64,000 bases of DNA from Sphagnum compactum (lineage: Eukaryota; Bryophyta; Sphagnopsida; Sphagnales). Of the stretch, positions 23,936-33,904 are shown in pieces. The position numbers and the translations under genes are program-made. The notes under the pieces are model-generated. The model ran no database searches, was not told where the DNA came from, and saw nothing but the letters and a program-made list of their open reading frames with translations. Every line of letters begins with the position of its first letter. The stretch's first letter is position 1. Location: positions 10,974,001 to 11,038,000 of the forward strand of contig OZ234504.1 of NCBI GenBank assembly GCA_965153455.1, written 5' to 3'.

Positions 23936-25090
23936 AAAAAACATAAATGGTAAATATTAGTTGGTTATAATAAAAAAATGGTGGGAAACATAAATTAAGT
24001 TGTTATTTGTAGAAAAGTGATACATGAATTATATTGCTCACACAATGTTAATATTGTATTAATATTTATTTATACATTAACAACTATCTTATAAAAACCA
24101 TATAGTTGGAAATGCAACAACCTTTTATCCATATATTTTGAAAAAATATTCTCACTCTTACAATTTTTAGGCATGGTGCAATAATTTTCAATTGAAAAAA
24201 AAGAATTCAATGTTTCCAAAAATAATAATTTATTAAAAAACACATAACAAATAACAATTGGTTATAGTTGAAAAGTGATGGGAAACATAAAATATATATA
24301 TATCGATTTTTAACATGAAAGCATCCATTTGTTATGTATGAAAAACAAATGGTGATATATAAAATGCATTGTTCACAAATGTGTGAGTGGTGCATTGTTA
24401 TTTTTTGATACATTAACAATTATTTTACAATAACCTTCTATGTGATAAGCTTTTATTCATGTATTTTGAAAAAAAATTCTTGCATGTGTTATGTTTAAAC
24501 ATGCACAACAACTTTCAATTGGAATTTTTTTAAACATATCAACAAATCCTTAATGTATCAAAAAAACACATGACAGATAACAATTGGTTATAGTTGAAAA
24601 GTATTGAGAAATGTAGACAAAATATCAAATTTTAATATGTAACCATTGATTTGTCATGTGTGAAGAAGAATCATACTTGGAATGTATCAATCACATAGTG
24701 AGTGAGTAATATTTTAATATTTTTGATACATTATCAACTATTTTACAATAATCGCATACATAAAAACATGATTACCTCATTGTTCATGCATTTTGATAAA
24801 ACTTTGTTGCCTTTGTTATGTTTAAACATACAACTTCAATGAAATCTTTTTTTGGTGTATTAAAAAATATATGGCAAATAAGAATTGAAGTTCTACAATT
24901 GAAAAATGATATGAAGTATAAATTAAGTGTCAATTTTTATATGCAATTATCTATTTGTGATGTGCTAAAAAATATAATACATGGAATGTATTGCTTGTGC
25001 ATCACATGTGAATAAAGCATTGATATATTTTATGCATTAACGATTATTTTATACAATAATCCTACACTTGACATTATGATAACATATTAT
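23936..25090 (+). repeat. satellite-like array, about four diverged units of roughly 300 bp
   Basis: Units align at ATTAGTTGGTTATAATA (about 23957), AACAATTGGTTATAGTTG (24253 and 24579) and AGAATTGAAGTTCTACAATTG (about 24880), giving spacings of roughly 295, 326 and 300 bp. In each unit the same blocks follow: GATGGGAAACATAAA-like, a CATTTGT-ATGTGTGA-like block, a TGGAATGTATTG-like block, GATACATTAACAATTATTTT-like, and CATGTATTTTGAAAAAA-like. Highly AT-rich and non-coding. The array ends shortly before the MAMYB promoter region. Confidence 0.8.
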
Positions 25091-25560
25091 TCATGTGATT
25101 TCAAAAAAAGATCCACCTTTATCTACAAAATAAACACATATCACAATATTCATAATAGTAACAGAACATAATGCATGATGACATGTGATACATCAATACA
25201 TTACAAAAGAAATATAAGTAATATTATAAGTAATATTAATTTATTGCTATATAAAAAATATTCAATTTCACTGTTTTCCTCACATGTGCACATATTTTAG
25301 TTTCGAACTCGGGCAAGATGCCACATTAACTCAAAAAAAGTATTACCTGAAAAAGCTACAAATGAAAGAACTAGGTGAGCACCTGCCATCATCAAAACTA
25401 AGAGCATCCCCACCGGTGCTGAGTATGTGACCATGCACATTAAAATCGGATTCGAAGAAGAGCCAGCACTTGTTGGTTTGGCTCAGGAAAATGGTTTTTC
25501 TCAGCAAAGCTGTGCACCCGCTAGAGAAGAGTGTAACAAATCTGATCTGACCGCTGCTTC

Positions 25561-25770
25561 CTGTTTTCGATTGGTTAATCATAATGATTGGTCCAGGTGG
25601 TTTGCTATTCCTTGGTAGCTCCCACCTACTTGCAGTCCCATTTTCAGCTGTATGGGTGCTGCTCCCTGTTTTTGATTGGTTGATCATAATGATTGGTCCA
25701 GGTGGTTTGCTGATGATACGTACTAGTTCCCACCTACGTGCAGTTCCATTTCAAGGTTTATGGGTGGGGT
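25561..25770 (+). repeat. 105-bp tandem duplication with ATTGG boxes upstream of the MAMYB-like gene
   Basis: Copy 1 starts at 25561 and copy 2 at 25666. Each holds GATTGGTTRATCATAATG followed by ATTGGTCCAGGTGGTTTGCT, then a CTCCCACCTAC or TTCCCACCTAC block and GCAGTYCCATTT. Each copy has two ATTGG words, the reverse of CCAAT, so four lie 0.3-0.5 kb before the MAMYB-like start codon. A promoter role is inferred from position. Confidence 0.85.
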
Positions 25771-25875
25771 TGCAAAGGAGTAAAGAACTAAACTTGAATG
25801 TAAGAAATATTTTTGCAGGGTCACGTACTGAGCACCGCTGGGGATTCTCTTAGTGATCATTTTATGCTAGGTCCT

Positions 25876-25920
25876 AAACCCTAAACCTAGTCCTCCAGAA
25901 TGTCGTCTGTTTAGGGTTTA
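25876..25920 (+). promoter_or_regulatory. inverted pair of telobox motifs in the MAMYB promoter
   Basis: AAACCCTAAA at 25876-25885 and TTAGGGTTTA at 25911-25920 are the plant telobox in both orientations, 25 bases apart and about 150 bp upstream of the start codon. Teloboxes are known in promoters of plant growth-related genes and are bound by telomere-repeat-binding Myb proteins and Polycomb recruiters. Function here is inference. Confidence 0.65.
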
Positions 25921-26062
25921 GTGCACTGGTTGATGGCGAGAAACTCCGCAGATCTCTTCCTATCTGTCTGTCTGTTTGTCGTGTCGAGCTCTCGCTTGCG
26001 CGAATTCTTTTCGAAGATCCGCGTGGTATTTTTAAGTTCCGGGGGGCGGGAGATCGAGGGCT

Positions 26063-27268
26063 ATGGATTTCGATGTTGTAGAAGACTCGAGGCCTCGGTT
26101 TCAGCTACAATCGGGACCATCTGTTGTGTCTGATGACAAAGAAGAGGACAGGAGGAAGTTGAGCAAAGTGCAAATCGGAGTATGCGTGGGAGTTGCTCTC
26201 CTACTACTGAGCGTCGCGTGGATGCAAGCAGGGCTGGTGCAGTTTCTAGCAGCTTGGTTGGGATTGGCATTACTCGTCGGCCCTTTTGCACCGTCTTCTG
26301 CGACAGGAGGAGATTGCAGAGTCGGAATGGGAGGACTTGTTCCTGAGGATACGACGTTGGAGACGACTCTACCAGCAGCTGCTGAAGCTACAGAGAGACG
26401 AGGTCAGAAAGGCTATGGTAGTAGAAAGCGCGTTGCAAATGCTACTGCTGATAGAGGAGGAGGAGGAGGAGGAGGAGTATCATCATCACGAGAGGGGAGT
26501 TTGATGATGGTCGATGAGCATCATGGGTTCCAGAAAGATGCGAAGGAGGAGCAGCAGCAGCAGGAACCGGGTTTAGGGTTTAGGGTTGCTCCTGATTTGC
26601 ATGCTGCCGCCAAGGACGAGGAAGTTGAGAAGGCATGGAGTGGAGATGAGATTGAGCTTCTGAAGAAACAACTACTGAAGCATCCTCGAGGCACTTTGCA
26701 ACGATGGGAAGTGATAGCGGAAGCTTTGGGTGGTGCCCATCGGGTGGAAAGTGTGATCAAAATGTCCAAGCTGTTGGGAGACAAGAAGTTCTCAGACGGA
26801 GATTCATATGCAAATTTTCTTGCACAAAGAAAGAGCAGCAGCACAGACAAAGGAATTATTATTGACTCACCACTGAGCCAGAGATCCTGGGAGATAACAA
26901 CTCCCAAGACGCACAACAATCCAGCAGATCTGGATACAAAATCACCAACAACAAGCAAAGGATCAAAACCAAAAGATGGTAGTAATCGGAGTACCACCAG
27001 ATCAAATGCTGCTGCTGCTGCTGCAGCAGAAGAAAGAACAAAAACCGTTACCAGGTCTGATTGGACTGAAGGAGAAGACAAAGCTTTGTTGTCTGCATTG
27101 AAAGCTTTTCCAAAAGACTCTGCAATGAGATGGGACAAAGTTGCTGAAGCTATGCCTGGTCGATCTAAAGCCCAGTGTTTCCGACGCTTCTCTGATCTGC
27201 GAGAAACTTTCAGAAGTGCAAAGACAGACAGCAGCAATCCAGGTAGCTCAGATCAGGTGGTGGAATGA
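26063..27268 (+). CDS. MAMYB: membrane-anchored two-SANT/MYB-like protein (MAMYB homologue)
   Basis: A 401-aa intronless frame. The N-terminus (MDFDVVEDSRPRFQLQS) matches the start I know for Arabidopsis MAMYB. It is followed by two hydrophobic segments at about residues 36-54 and 57-75, ending in VGPFAP. A glycine run (132-138) and a glutamine run precede SANT domain 1 at about 190-238 (WSGDEIELLKKQL, RWEVIAEALGG). SANT domain 2 is at about 331-380 (DWTEGEDKALLSALKAFP, RWDKVAEAMPGRSKAQC). Arabidopsis MAMYB is reported as an endoplasmic-reticulum-anchored MYB-related protein affecting root hair growth; the same location and general role are inferred here. Two and a half TTTAGGG units lie inside the coding sequence at 26569-26587 and are read as GLGFRV. 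The stop codon overlaps the start of another frame as ATGA, within a tandem duplication. Confidence 0.92.
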   Translation: MDFDVVEDSRPRFQLQSGPSVVSDDKEEDRRKLSKVQIGVCVGVALLLLSVAWMQAGLVQFLAAWLGLALLVGPFAPSSATGGDCRVGMGGLVPEDTTLETTLPAAAEATERRGQKGYGSRKRVANATADRGGGGGGGVSSSREGSLMMVDEHHGFQKDAKEEQQQQEPGLGFRVAPDLHAAAKDEEVEKAWSGDEIELLKKQLLKHPRGTLQRWEVIAEALGGAHRVESVIKMSKLLGDKKFSDGDSYANFLAQRKSSSTDKGIIIDSPLSQRSWEITTPKTHNNPADLDTKSPTTSKGSKPKDGSNRSTTRSNAAAAAAAEERTKTVTRSDWTEGEDKALLSALKAFPKDSAMRWDKVAEAMPGRSKAQCFRRFSDLRETFRSAKTDSSNPGSSDQVVE

Positions 27269-27534
27269 AAGGAAGAGCAGCAGCAGGAGCTTCTTCCTAT
27301 GAAATTGATCTTTTGCTCCAACACCAAAACCCTAGCCCTAGTGATGATCTCACTCAACTCGCACACTTCTTGGATTTGCAAGAAACTTTCAGAAGTGCAA
27401 AGACAGACAGCAGCAATCCAGGTAGCTCAGATCAGGTGGGGGAATGAAAGGAAGGAGCAGCAGTAGCAGCTTTTTCCTAGGAGACTGTTCTTTTGCTCCA
27501 ACACCAAAACCCTTACCCTAGTGATGATCTCACT
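27202..27534 (+). repeat. 179-180 bp tandem duplication across the MAMYB stop codon
   Basis: Copy 1 runs from 27202 (AGAAACTTTCAGAAGTGCAA) to about 27354, and copy 2 from 27381 to about 27534. Both contain the last MAMYB codons, the stop codon, a CAGCAG-rich stretch and CTTTTGCTCCAACACCAAAA. The offset is not a multiple of three. A 60-codon frame (27265-27447) starts with an ATG that overlaps the MAMYB stop (ATGA) and runs into copy 2, where it re-creates the MAMYB C-terminus (ETFRSAKTDSSNPGSSDQV). Copies differ at a few bases, so the event is fairly recent. Confidence 0.92.
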
Positions 27535-29140
27535 CTTGACAGGCTAACTACTGTTAGTGCCCTGACATTCAGAGATGTGACAACTCTTGTTGTAGTCTTA
27601 CATTAAGGCATGGCAAAGCTTGCCAGACTCTTACAATACAATTAGTGTATGCATTGGTGAAAACCAAACTAGTTGCTGTTTGCAATGCTGTACATGGGTA
27701 TTGAAGACAAGTATATAATGCACCTGGCAAGTCTGATGTCTGACATGACACTTTGTGCTGTCTCCTGTAATCACTTGCAATATTCTCCCAGTTCCAAGCC
27801 CTAAACCCTGAACCCTAAACCTGGGCTCAAATTTTACTCTTTTTAATCTGCTTGATAGTAGTGGAGAGAGAGTGAACTTCACCATATTGTATGTCTGGTG
27901 GGAAAGTTTGAGACTGGATTTGTTGAGTTGCTTGGTTTCCTGCTGATGTGATTTGGAATTGTTGCAGCGCAGCCAACAAGCAGAAGAAATGACGGACTTC
28001 CTCTCCATCACCACATTCACAGATATGAAGCAATGCAGAGAAGTATGGGCTTCTCCACATGGAAAGTGATGAGAAAATCAAGGGTGTCAAAGCAAGTGTC
28101 AGTGTTGCCAGCAGAGAATTATGGACTTTATCTCCATGCAACGTGAGAAAGTCAAGGGCATTGGAGGAAGTGTCAATGTTGCCGGCTCAGGTAAGCTTTA
28201 TGTCCCAGTTGGTGATAGATAGGTTGGTGCAGTTTTCAAGCATGGATGTGCTACAAAGAACAGAGAACCATAGACTCTGATTATTCTGCTTATAGACAAT
28301 ACAATGAAGGAATCCTAGAAGAATAGATCAAAACAGGACATAAAAATCCAGTGAACCTGTGTTGTTATGGTAGCATGAAGTGGTATGGAGTTCCTCCTGG
28401 TTTGAAACTGAGGATACCGTGCACCACCAAAATGGCATATTTCTCAACTGGTGAAGTTGTGAGCACTTCTTAACTGACATACCCTGGTAATGATGGTTTG
28501 CAGAAATTGGTGCTGTCATCCCACTGGGTGCAGGCACTGTTGTTATATCACTACACAAGCTGCACATTCCTGAATTGGAGATATGAACATCAGTAGGCAC
28601 TGCTCCTGTCATTATATCACTTCCCAGGCTGCACATCCCCAGATTGCAGATTTATCAAGGTCGTACACTTTCTATTGATCTGAACATTTCTTGTCCTCCG
28701 AATTATGCTACATGTACAGTTTCTTTTGTACTGGTATATTGACAGGCAAGTCAATAGATGCTATTATTGTCAAAAAGACAAACTATGTGATGAAAATCTT
28801 GTGATGAGCATGTATGTATCCATGGATTCTTTTGTACTGTTTATGTTGACAGAAGTATTGTCAAAAGATGGAATTTGTGACCATCTTTGAGATCACAATA
28901 TAACTGCATCTTTTACATCAATCATGTTCCCTCACAGTGCACAATGTATCCTCACAGTGGTGTCCCAAGAGTTATATCTCTTGTGACGTTGCAGAGAAAA
29001 CTCAACAACACCAGCACACTTGAACATAGTACTGTTTTGTCCAGATCCAGTAAAACTAAAGCAAAAAAACCCACAAGAATTGAGTGTGATCATAACCTTA
29101 TGAGAGTCAGTCAGTCATAAAAGTCGCAGACCATAAAAGT
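27535..29140. other. less AT-rich DNA 3' of MAMYB, no protein recognised
   Basis: Base composition is nearer to that of the genes than to the far intergenic DNA, so part may be transcribed. Two small duplications are visible. Near 28060-28190, GAGAAARTCAAGGG and AAGTGTCARTGTTGCC recur about 80 bp apart. Between about 28520 and 28645, GGCACTG and TATATCACT followed by GCTGCACATYCC recur about 70 bp apart. Frames up to 129 codons resemble nothing known. Confidence 0.45.
27799..27821 (+). repeat. telomere-like CCCTAAA tract
   Basis: CCCTAAACCCTGAACCCTAA: three CCCTAAA units with one substitution, about 530 bp past the MAMYB stop. Confidence 0.85.
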
Positions 29141-29348
29141 GGTACCTTTGTTTGCAAGCATGATGCTCAATGCACATGAAGGTACCATTGTTTGCAACCT
29201 TGATGCTCAATGCACATGAAGGTACCATTGTTTGCAACCTTGATACTCAATGCACATGAAGGTTACCTTAGTTTGCAAGCTTGATGCTCAATGCACATCC
29301 ATCATGAAGGTAACCTTTCATTTGCAAGCTCAATGCCCAATGTGCATG
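29141..29348 (+). repeat. 40-bp tandem repeat, five units
   Basis: Units at 29141, 29181 and 29221 are exactly 40 bp. The unit at 29261 is 48 bp through an inserted CATCCATC-type stretch, and the last starts at 29309. Each contains GGTACCATTGTTTGCAA or a variant, GATGCTCAATGCACATGAA or a variant. No spacers separate units, so this is not a CRISPR array. Confidence 0.93.
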
Positions 29349-32270
29349 TGAGCAGCAGAGGTTCTCTTGCTGCTGATGGGATGCAAAGGAGATTCTCAGG
29401 AATTTCTTGTGCTGCTGCAGTTTCCTTCAATGTTTGCTGCAGTACATTGCTTCAGAGGATGGATTGAGTGAGTGAGAAGAAGAAGATGCACTGCTGTGAA
29501 AGGTTCACAGATCTTTCTCTCCTGCTGCTGCTGCTACAATGCAATCCAACTCTTGACTCTCAAAGGAAAAGTCAGCCTGCTTACCAAGAACAGCAGCATG
29601 GAGAGAGTCCTAGGGAGGAGGAGCTGATTTTCAACTGCATGCTCTTTGGATTGTGGGGGGCAAGGCTACAGCCAGATCTGTCTTCTTTGCAGTTGTGTGC
29701 AGTGGACACAGAGAGAGACACACACAGAGAGAGGAGGCAGTGGACGAGAAGAGAAAGCAAACATGACGTGTTGGATTCTTTTTATAGCAGTGGATTTCAC
29801 GTCTTCCACCAGATATCATGAGACCGTGAGTGTTTCTCTTCCACCCTTCCTTATTCATCTTGTTGTGTCTGCAAACCAGGTTGGTCTCTCAACCAGAGAA
29901 TCCAGAGAATGCATGGGCAGTGCAGGACAGCAAGAGGCTGGTCCCCTTTGGATCTACTACACCCTTTGGTCTCAAGCCCCCTTTGAGCTTCTTTCATCTG
30001 GATACAAAGGGTTTTGCAAAACAAATCAGATTGATGCAGAGAGATGATGATTCACCACAGCATCCTGGGCATCATCAACATCCTTTGACCACAATTCTCT
30101 GATTTTCTTGAGATCACCAGGCTCAGTGGGACTTCAGGATTTGATGAGGGGTTGGAGGATTGCAGCTGAGGACTTGGGTTCTTCAAGTCAGCTCCTTGTG
30201 TCAGAGTTCAAGATCTGGATCAAATGCTCATGCTGTAAATTCCATTGATGGTAGGAGGCTGTTGGCTTGCTGGAAGCTTGAAGGATTTGCAGCTCTGATC
30301 TGACCTGCTGCTTTGAAACTTTGATGCAGGCCTTCTGCAGCAAGGAAAGGAAAAGGATCTGCAGAGTGGAAGGTGTGTGATCCTCTTGGCTCCTTTGCTT
30401 TCAGCTCCTCGGTTTATTGGCTATGAATCTCCTTGCTCTGCCTTGATTGTGTAGAACAGGGAGTAGAACACCACAGGAAAATCACTAGTTTTTCTTCACC
30501 TTTCCAGTACAAAATTGTTTGTAGTTTGGGTTGAAGGTTTTTTGGTTGGTTGCATCACAATTGTTTGCAGTCCAGGTTGAATGTTGTTTGGTTGGTTGCA
30601 TTGTGATTCAGGAGAAGCTCAATAACCTAGCTGAGTTCTGAGAGTTGGATCAGGAGATTCATGTGGTGAGGCTTCATTGTTGTGAGTTGCAGGTTCTAAA
30701 TAATGGACAAAGTTATGATGAAGGTTATGTTGTCATGTTCTTGCAAGATGGCTGATATCACTGATGAAGACATCTCCTGTAAGCATTGTTTCACTGACAT
30801 ATATACATTGCCTGTTCTTGTTGCAATGATAAAACCATCAACAATCTGATCATCAATTCTAGCAACAGAATGTTTTGCCCCTCTGTGCAGTGAATGGGTA
30901 ATCTCCAGTGCCTGTCATGTGTTACAGTGGTTGAGGATCTCAATAAACAGAGGCAGCCACCACCTGCTCTCAATGCTGTCTACCTCATCAAGCCTGACAG
31001 AGAGATAAGTGGGTTGTGTAGTTTCATATTTGGTTTTTGGAATGTTGAATCCAAAAATCTTGCACAGAGTCAATCTGAAAATGGTTCCCTATTCCTGATT
31101 GAGGTTTGCATGTTCTGGTTCTTTCTGTGCGGTGTGAGGCAATTCATGTAGGACATGTCAGGGAAACCACCTCATTATAATGAAGTGGGTTTTCAATCCT
31201 TCCACTTTTTCAGTGTGTTCTTTCTCAGTACAAAGAGTGGAGTTTTTGCAACTGGATTTTGTTAGACTTTGGTCTGCTGGCTGCATTCAGGCTTCTTTGC
31301 ATGGTTCCACACTCATGAGTAAATAAATGTTTGGTGGGCAAAACATTGTGATCCCTATTCCTCTTTGCTGTAAGTGTCTGAACACATGGAGATATCGATG
31401 AGAAGATGCACAGTGATGAACCATGTAATTACAAATTTCTGATGCTTCGTTCATGGTCTGTTGGTCAAGCTTTGTGAAAGAGGTTTAGCCTGGTTTTTTT
31501 CTGAGGTTTTTGTACACTAACAAGAAAAAAGAAATGGGTTGGTGATAGATTCAGTGTTTTGTGATTGAGTCGTTTGGTTATGCAGGGCATTAGGATTGCT
31601 GGAGTGTTGTCAACTAATTTTTGGAGTTCACCAACGGTTTCATCACAGACAATGGTGAAGCAGTGGAGCTTGTTTATTTATTATTGTCGGAAAAAAAACC
31701 CTGCCAGAAACTGACAAACTCCTTTTTTTCATGTGGAACAGTAGAAAGTCAGGGTTATTCTGCCCACGGTTGTGATATTGAAATTCTGGTTTATGAAAAC
31801 AAAACTTATAAAAATTGAATCAAAATTTTTTAGATCCAGGACTAGAAGCACTCTTAAAAAGGAATAACTGCACAACACTGGTTTAGATGCATGGTGCTCG
31901 GGTTATTGAATATTGAATTATTTTGTCAAAGAAAATTTTTAAAAATCAACACTCAATTATGCAGCTAATCACTTCAATTTTATGGCTGGGACTTTCTTGC
32001 TTGCAAAATGCTGAACTGTTCAACCCCTTGGCTTTCTGCATCAAAACCCACCAAATGTGTTTGGTCCTTAACAAACTCAAAGCACAATACAAAGAAAGTA
32101 CTAATTTCTGGTCTCAATTGTGGAGTTAGCTTATGTGCATTCATAGCTGAAAGAACTTACTACTCAGTTCCATATCTGAAAGGACCCTCTGGAAGTGATT
32201 TGCACTCTTCTTCCTGTTCATCTTCATAAGCCTGAAGAGGCCCCCCCCAAATTCCAAACCAGTGCAATCC
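29349..32270. other. less AT-rich DNA, no protein recognised
   Basis: Composition is gene-like, with TTTGCAGTT, CTGCTGCTG and GTTGGTTGCAT words. A GTTTGGTTGGTTGCAT block is duplicated near 30537-30605. Overlapping frames of 75-133 codons (29468-29821, 29646-30047) have no family resemblance and lie in different frames. It may be an untranslated or non-coding transcript; I see no basis for a gene call. Confidence 0.4.
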
Positions 32271-32290
32271 ATCCATGGCCACTTTTGTTT

Positions 32291-32770
32291 GTTTGGATGT
32301 GACTATATCATAACCCTCTCAAGGACCCTGGGGTCCCTCACTTTGCTTTTGATATGTTTAGAAAAGCCGTTGACAATGTGGTATACACATTTTGTTGTTT
32401 CATAATTTTTGAACTAACGGGGCAAAAGTTATAAATTTAGAACGATTTTTCTTCTCTGGTTAAGATTTAAATAACGAAGTTTTCACAATTGAGTTCCATA
32501 AGAATTCTGAAGTTAAGCTAACTTGAATTAGAAATAGTATGGAGATGGGTGACCTTTCTAGGAGGTTTAATATACTTGGGTCAGCAACACAAGGGCCCAC
32601 TAATCACAACCCTAAATGCTTTGTCACAAAGAAGGTGGCATGAAGAAATCACATTGATGATCCATTAATCAAGTAGACTAAAGTTTGTCAGTCCATGCTG
32701 AAATAGTTAACAGGATTGAGTAATGCATGTACGGTGGCAACAAGGGAGCAGTGTTTTCTTTAGGAATTTT
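32291..32770 (+). repeat. dispersed repeat carrying a 5S rRNA-derived segment
   Basis: The segment 32491-32570 reads like a decayed 5S rRNA gene. TCCATAAGAATTCTGAAGTT parallels the plant 5S CCCATCAGAACTCCGAAGTT. AAGTTAAGC follows, and GATGGGTGACC stands at 32544-32554, as in 5S rRNA; the distance between the two boxes differs by about one base from real 5S. The 5' half of 5S is missing or unrecognisable. The upstream block (32291-32460) recurs in diverged form at 1203-1470, so this is a mobile unit rather than a lone pseudogene. Cassandra-type TRIM elements and 5S-derived SINEs both carry such sequences; which one applies is unresolved. Confidence 0.65.
32491..32570 (+). pseudogene. 5S rRNA-like segment, degenerate
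   Basis: About 80 bases matching the 3' two thirds of plant 5S rRNA at the A-box region, the C-box region and their spacing. Substitutions in both boxes and the lost 5' third make a working 5S gene unlikely. See the surrounding repeat. Confidence 0.6.
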
Positions 32771-32771
32771 T

Positions 32772-32870
32772 GTTCGTAGCCAAAGTGACAATCATCATAG
32801 GAAGATGCAATTTTATTTTTTGGGCAAAAACTCGCCAAATTTCTCCACAAAATCTGGACCAGCCACCTGT
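32772..32870 (+). repeat. copy 5 (partial) of the AGCCAAATTTGGCTA-type dispersed repeat
   Basis: CGTAGCCAAAGTGACAATCA followed by TCATAGGAAGATGCAATTTT matches the first blocks of the family, most closely the inverted copy at 37560-37690. The remainder departs after about 60 bases, ending in ACTCGCCAAATTTC. Confidence 0.55.
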
Positions 32871-33239
32871 AGGCTTGGATTTTCATGGTGAAATTTGGGT
32901 CTTTTTGCCTAAAAATGCTGCCAAGCCCTAAAAGGTCGCCTAAAAAGTCATGACTTTGTAATCTAGTCGCCTTTCTAGCGATGGACCAACATCAACATTC
33001 ACTAGAACACCCCAAGTAAAACCCTGAGTCACCTACTTTGTGATGTCAGCTGTTGGATAGTCACCACCTTTTACCCAACAAATCTAGGCCACTCACAAAA
33101 CCCTTCATTTCCCGCTCAAAACATTTCACCATCCCTCCTCTTCTTTCCTAAAGTCCATCACCATTCTGTCACCCCATGGCTCAAATTTTGTTATTGCAAA
33201 ACCTTACCAACATAGTTTAGGGTTTAAGCATTCAAGAAC

Positions 33240-33300
33240 TTCAGCTACAATTTGCCAAGTTCTTGTGGCCAATTACAGTTTGCCAAGCTCTTCTGGCCAA
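33240..33300 (+). repeat. 29-bp tandem duplication
   Basis: CTACAATTTGCCAAGTTCTT with GTGGCCAA is repeated as TTACAGTTTGCCAAGCTCTT with CTGGCCAA. Confidence 0.8.
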
Positions 33301-33507
33301 CTTAGTCATGGGTGTTACAAGTTCTTTGTTTTAGTTTCTTAAGGTTCACAAGATTTGCAAATCGTGATTCTTAATGTTGAAACTTGAAAGCATCAATGCT
33401 TGCAAGTTGCAGCTTAATCGCTCATTGATTTGTTTTGCCCATTGAAGAAACTTCATCGTTGAACAACAAATTGCAGCTGTTGGCACACACAATGCACATG
33501 ACATTGT

Positions 33508-33660
33508 TCAGTTCGTGGGTTCACACATTCTCTAGGTTATATGGGTTCATCAATTTTTGGCTCCATGTTGCTTGGTTCATGGGTTCACACATTTTTCAAA
33601 ATGTTTGGGTTCATCAATTTTTTCTCCGCATTGGTTTTGTGAGTTTTTGGATTCACATTT
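33508..33660 (+). repeat. tandem repeat of about 62 bp, two and a half units
   Basis: TTCGTGGGTTCACACATT, GGGTTCATCAATTTTTGG and a CTCC-CATTG-TT block recur as TTCATGGGTTCACACATT and GGGTTCATCAATTTTTTC, then partly again near 33640. Confidence 0.78.
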
Positions 33661-33904
33661 TGTTCAGGCTTTTTAACTTTGTGGGTTCTTCAAGTTGTTT
33701 TCACTTTACCAGAGGTGGTGGGTGTCAGTGGTAACTGCATGGTGCATTTGGATTTTCTTCCATTGGTTTTGTGTGTTCAAATTGGTGGTGGGTGCCGGTG
33801 GGTCACGACAAGTTGTGGTTTTGTGCAGTCAAATTCAATGCCTCCACTTAGGACCCCAAACGTTAAGTTCAAATATTTATATGACACTTCTTTACTTACA
33901 TCTA

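Noticed and set aside
26521-27237. 238-codon minus frame antisense to MAMYB
   Set aside because: It mirrors the MAMYB coding strand, and its serine/leucine-rich composition follows from that. No homology was recognised.
29141-29348. CRISPR-like look of the 40-bp repeats
   Set aside because: Units adjoin without spacers and the genome is a plant; it is a plain tandem repeat.
32491-32570. A functional 5S rRNA gene
   Set aside because: The 5' third is missing and several conserved bases in the promoter boxes are changed.
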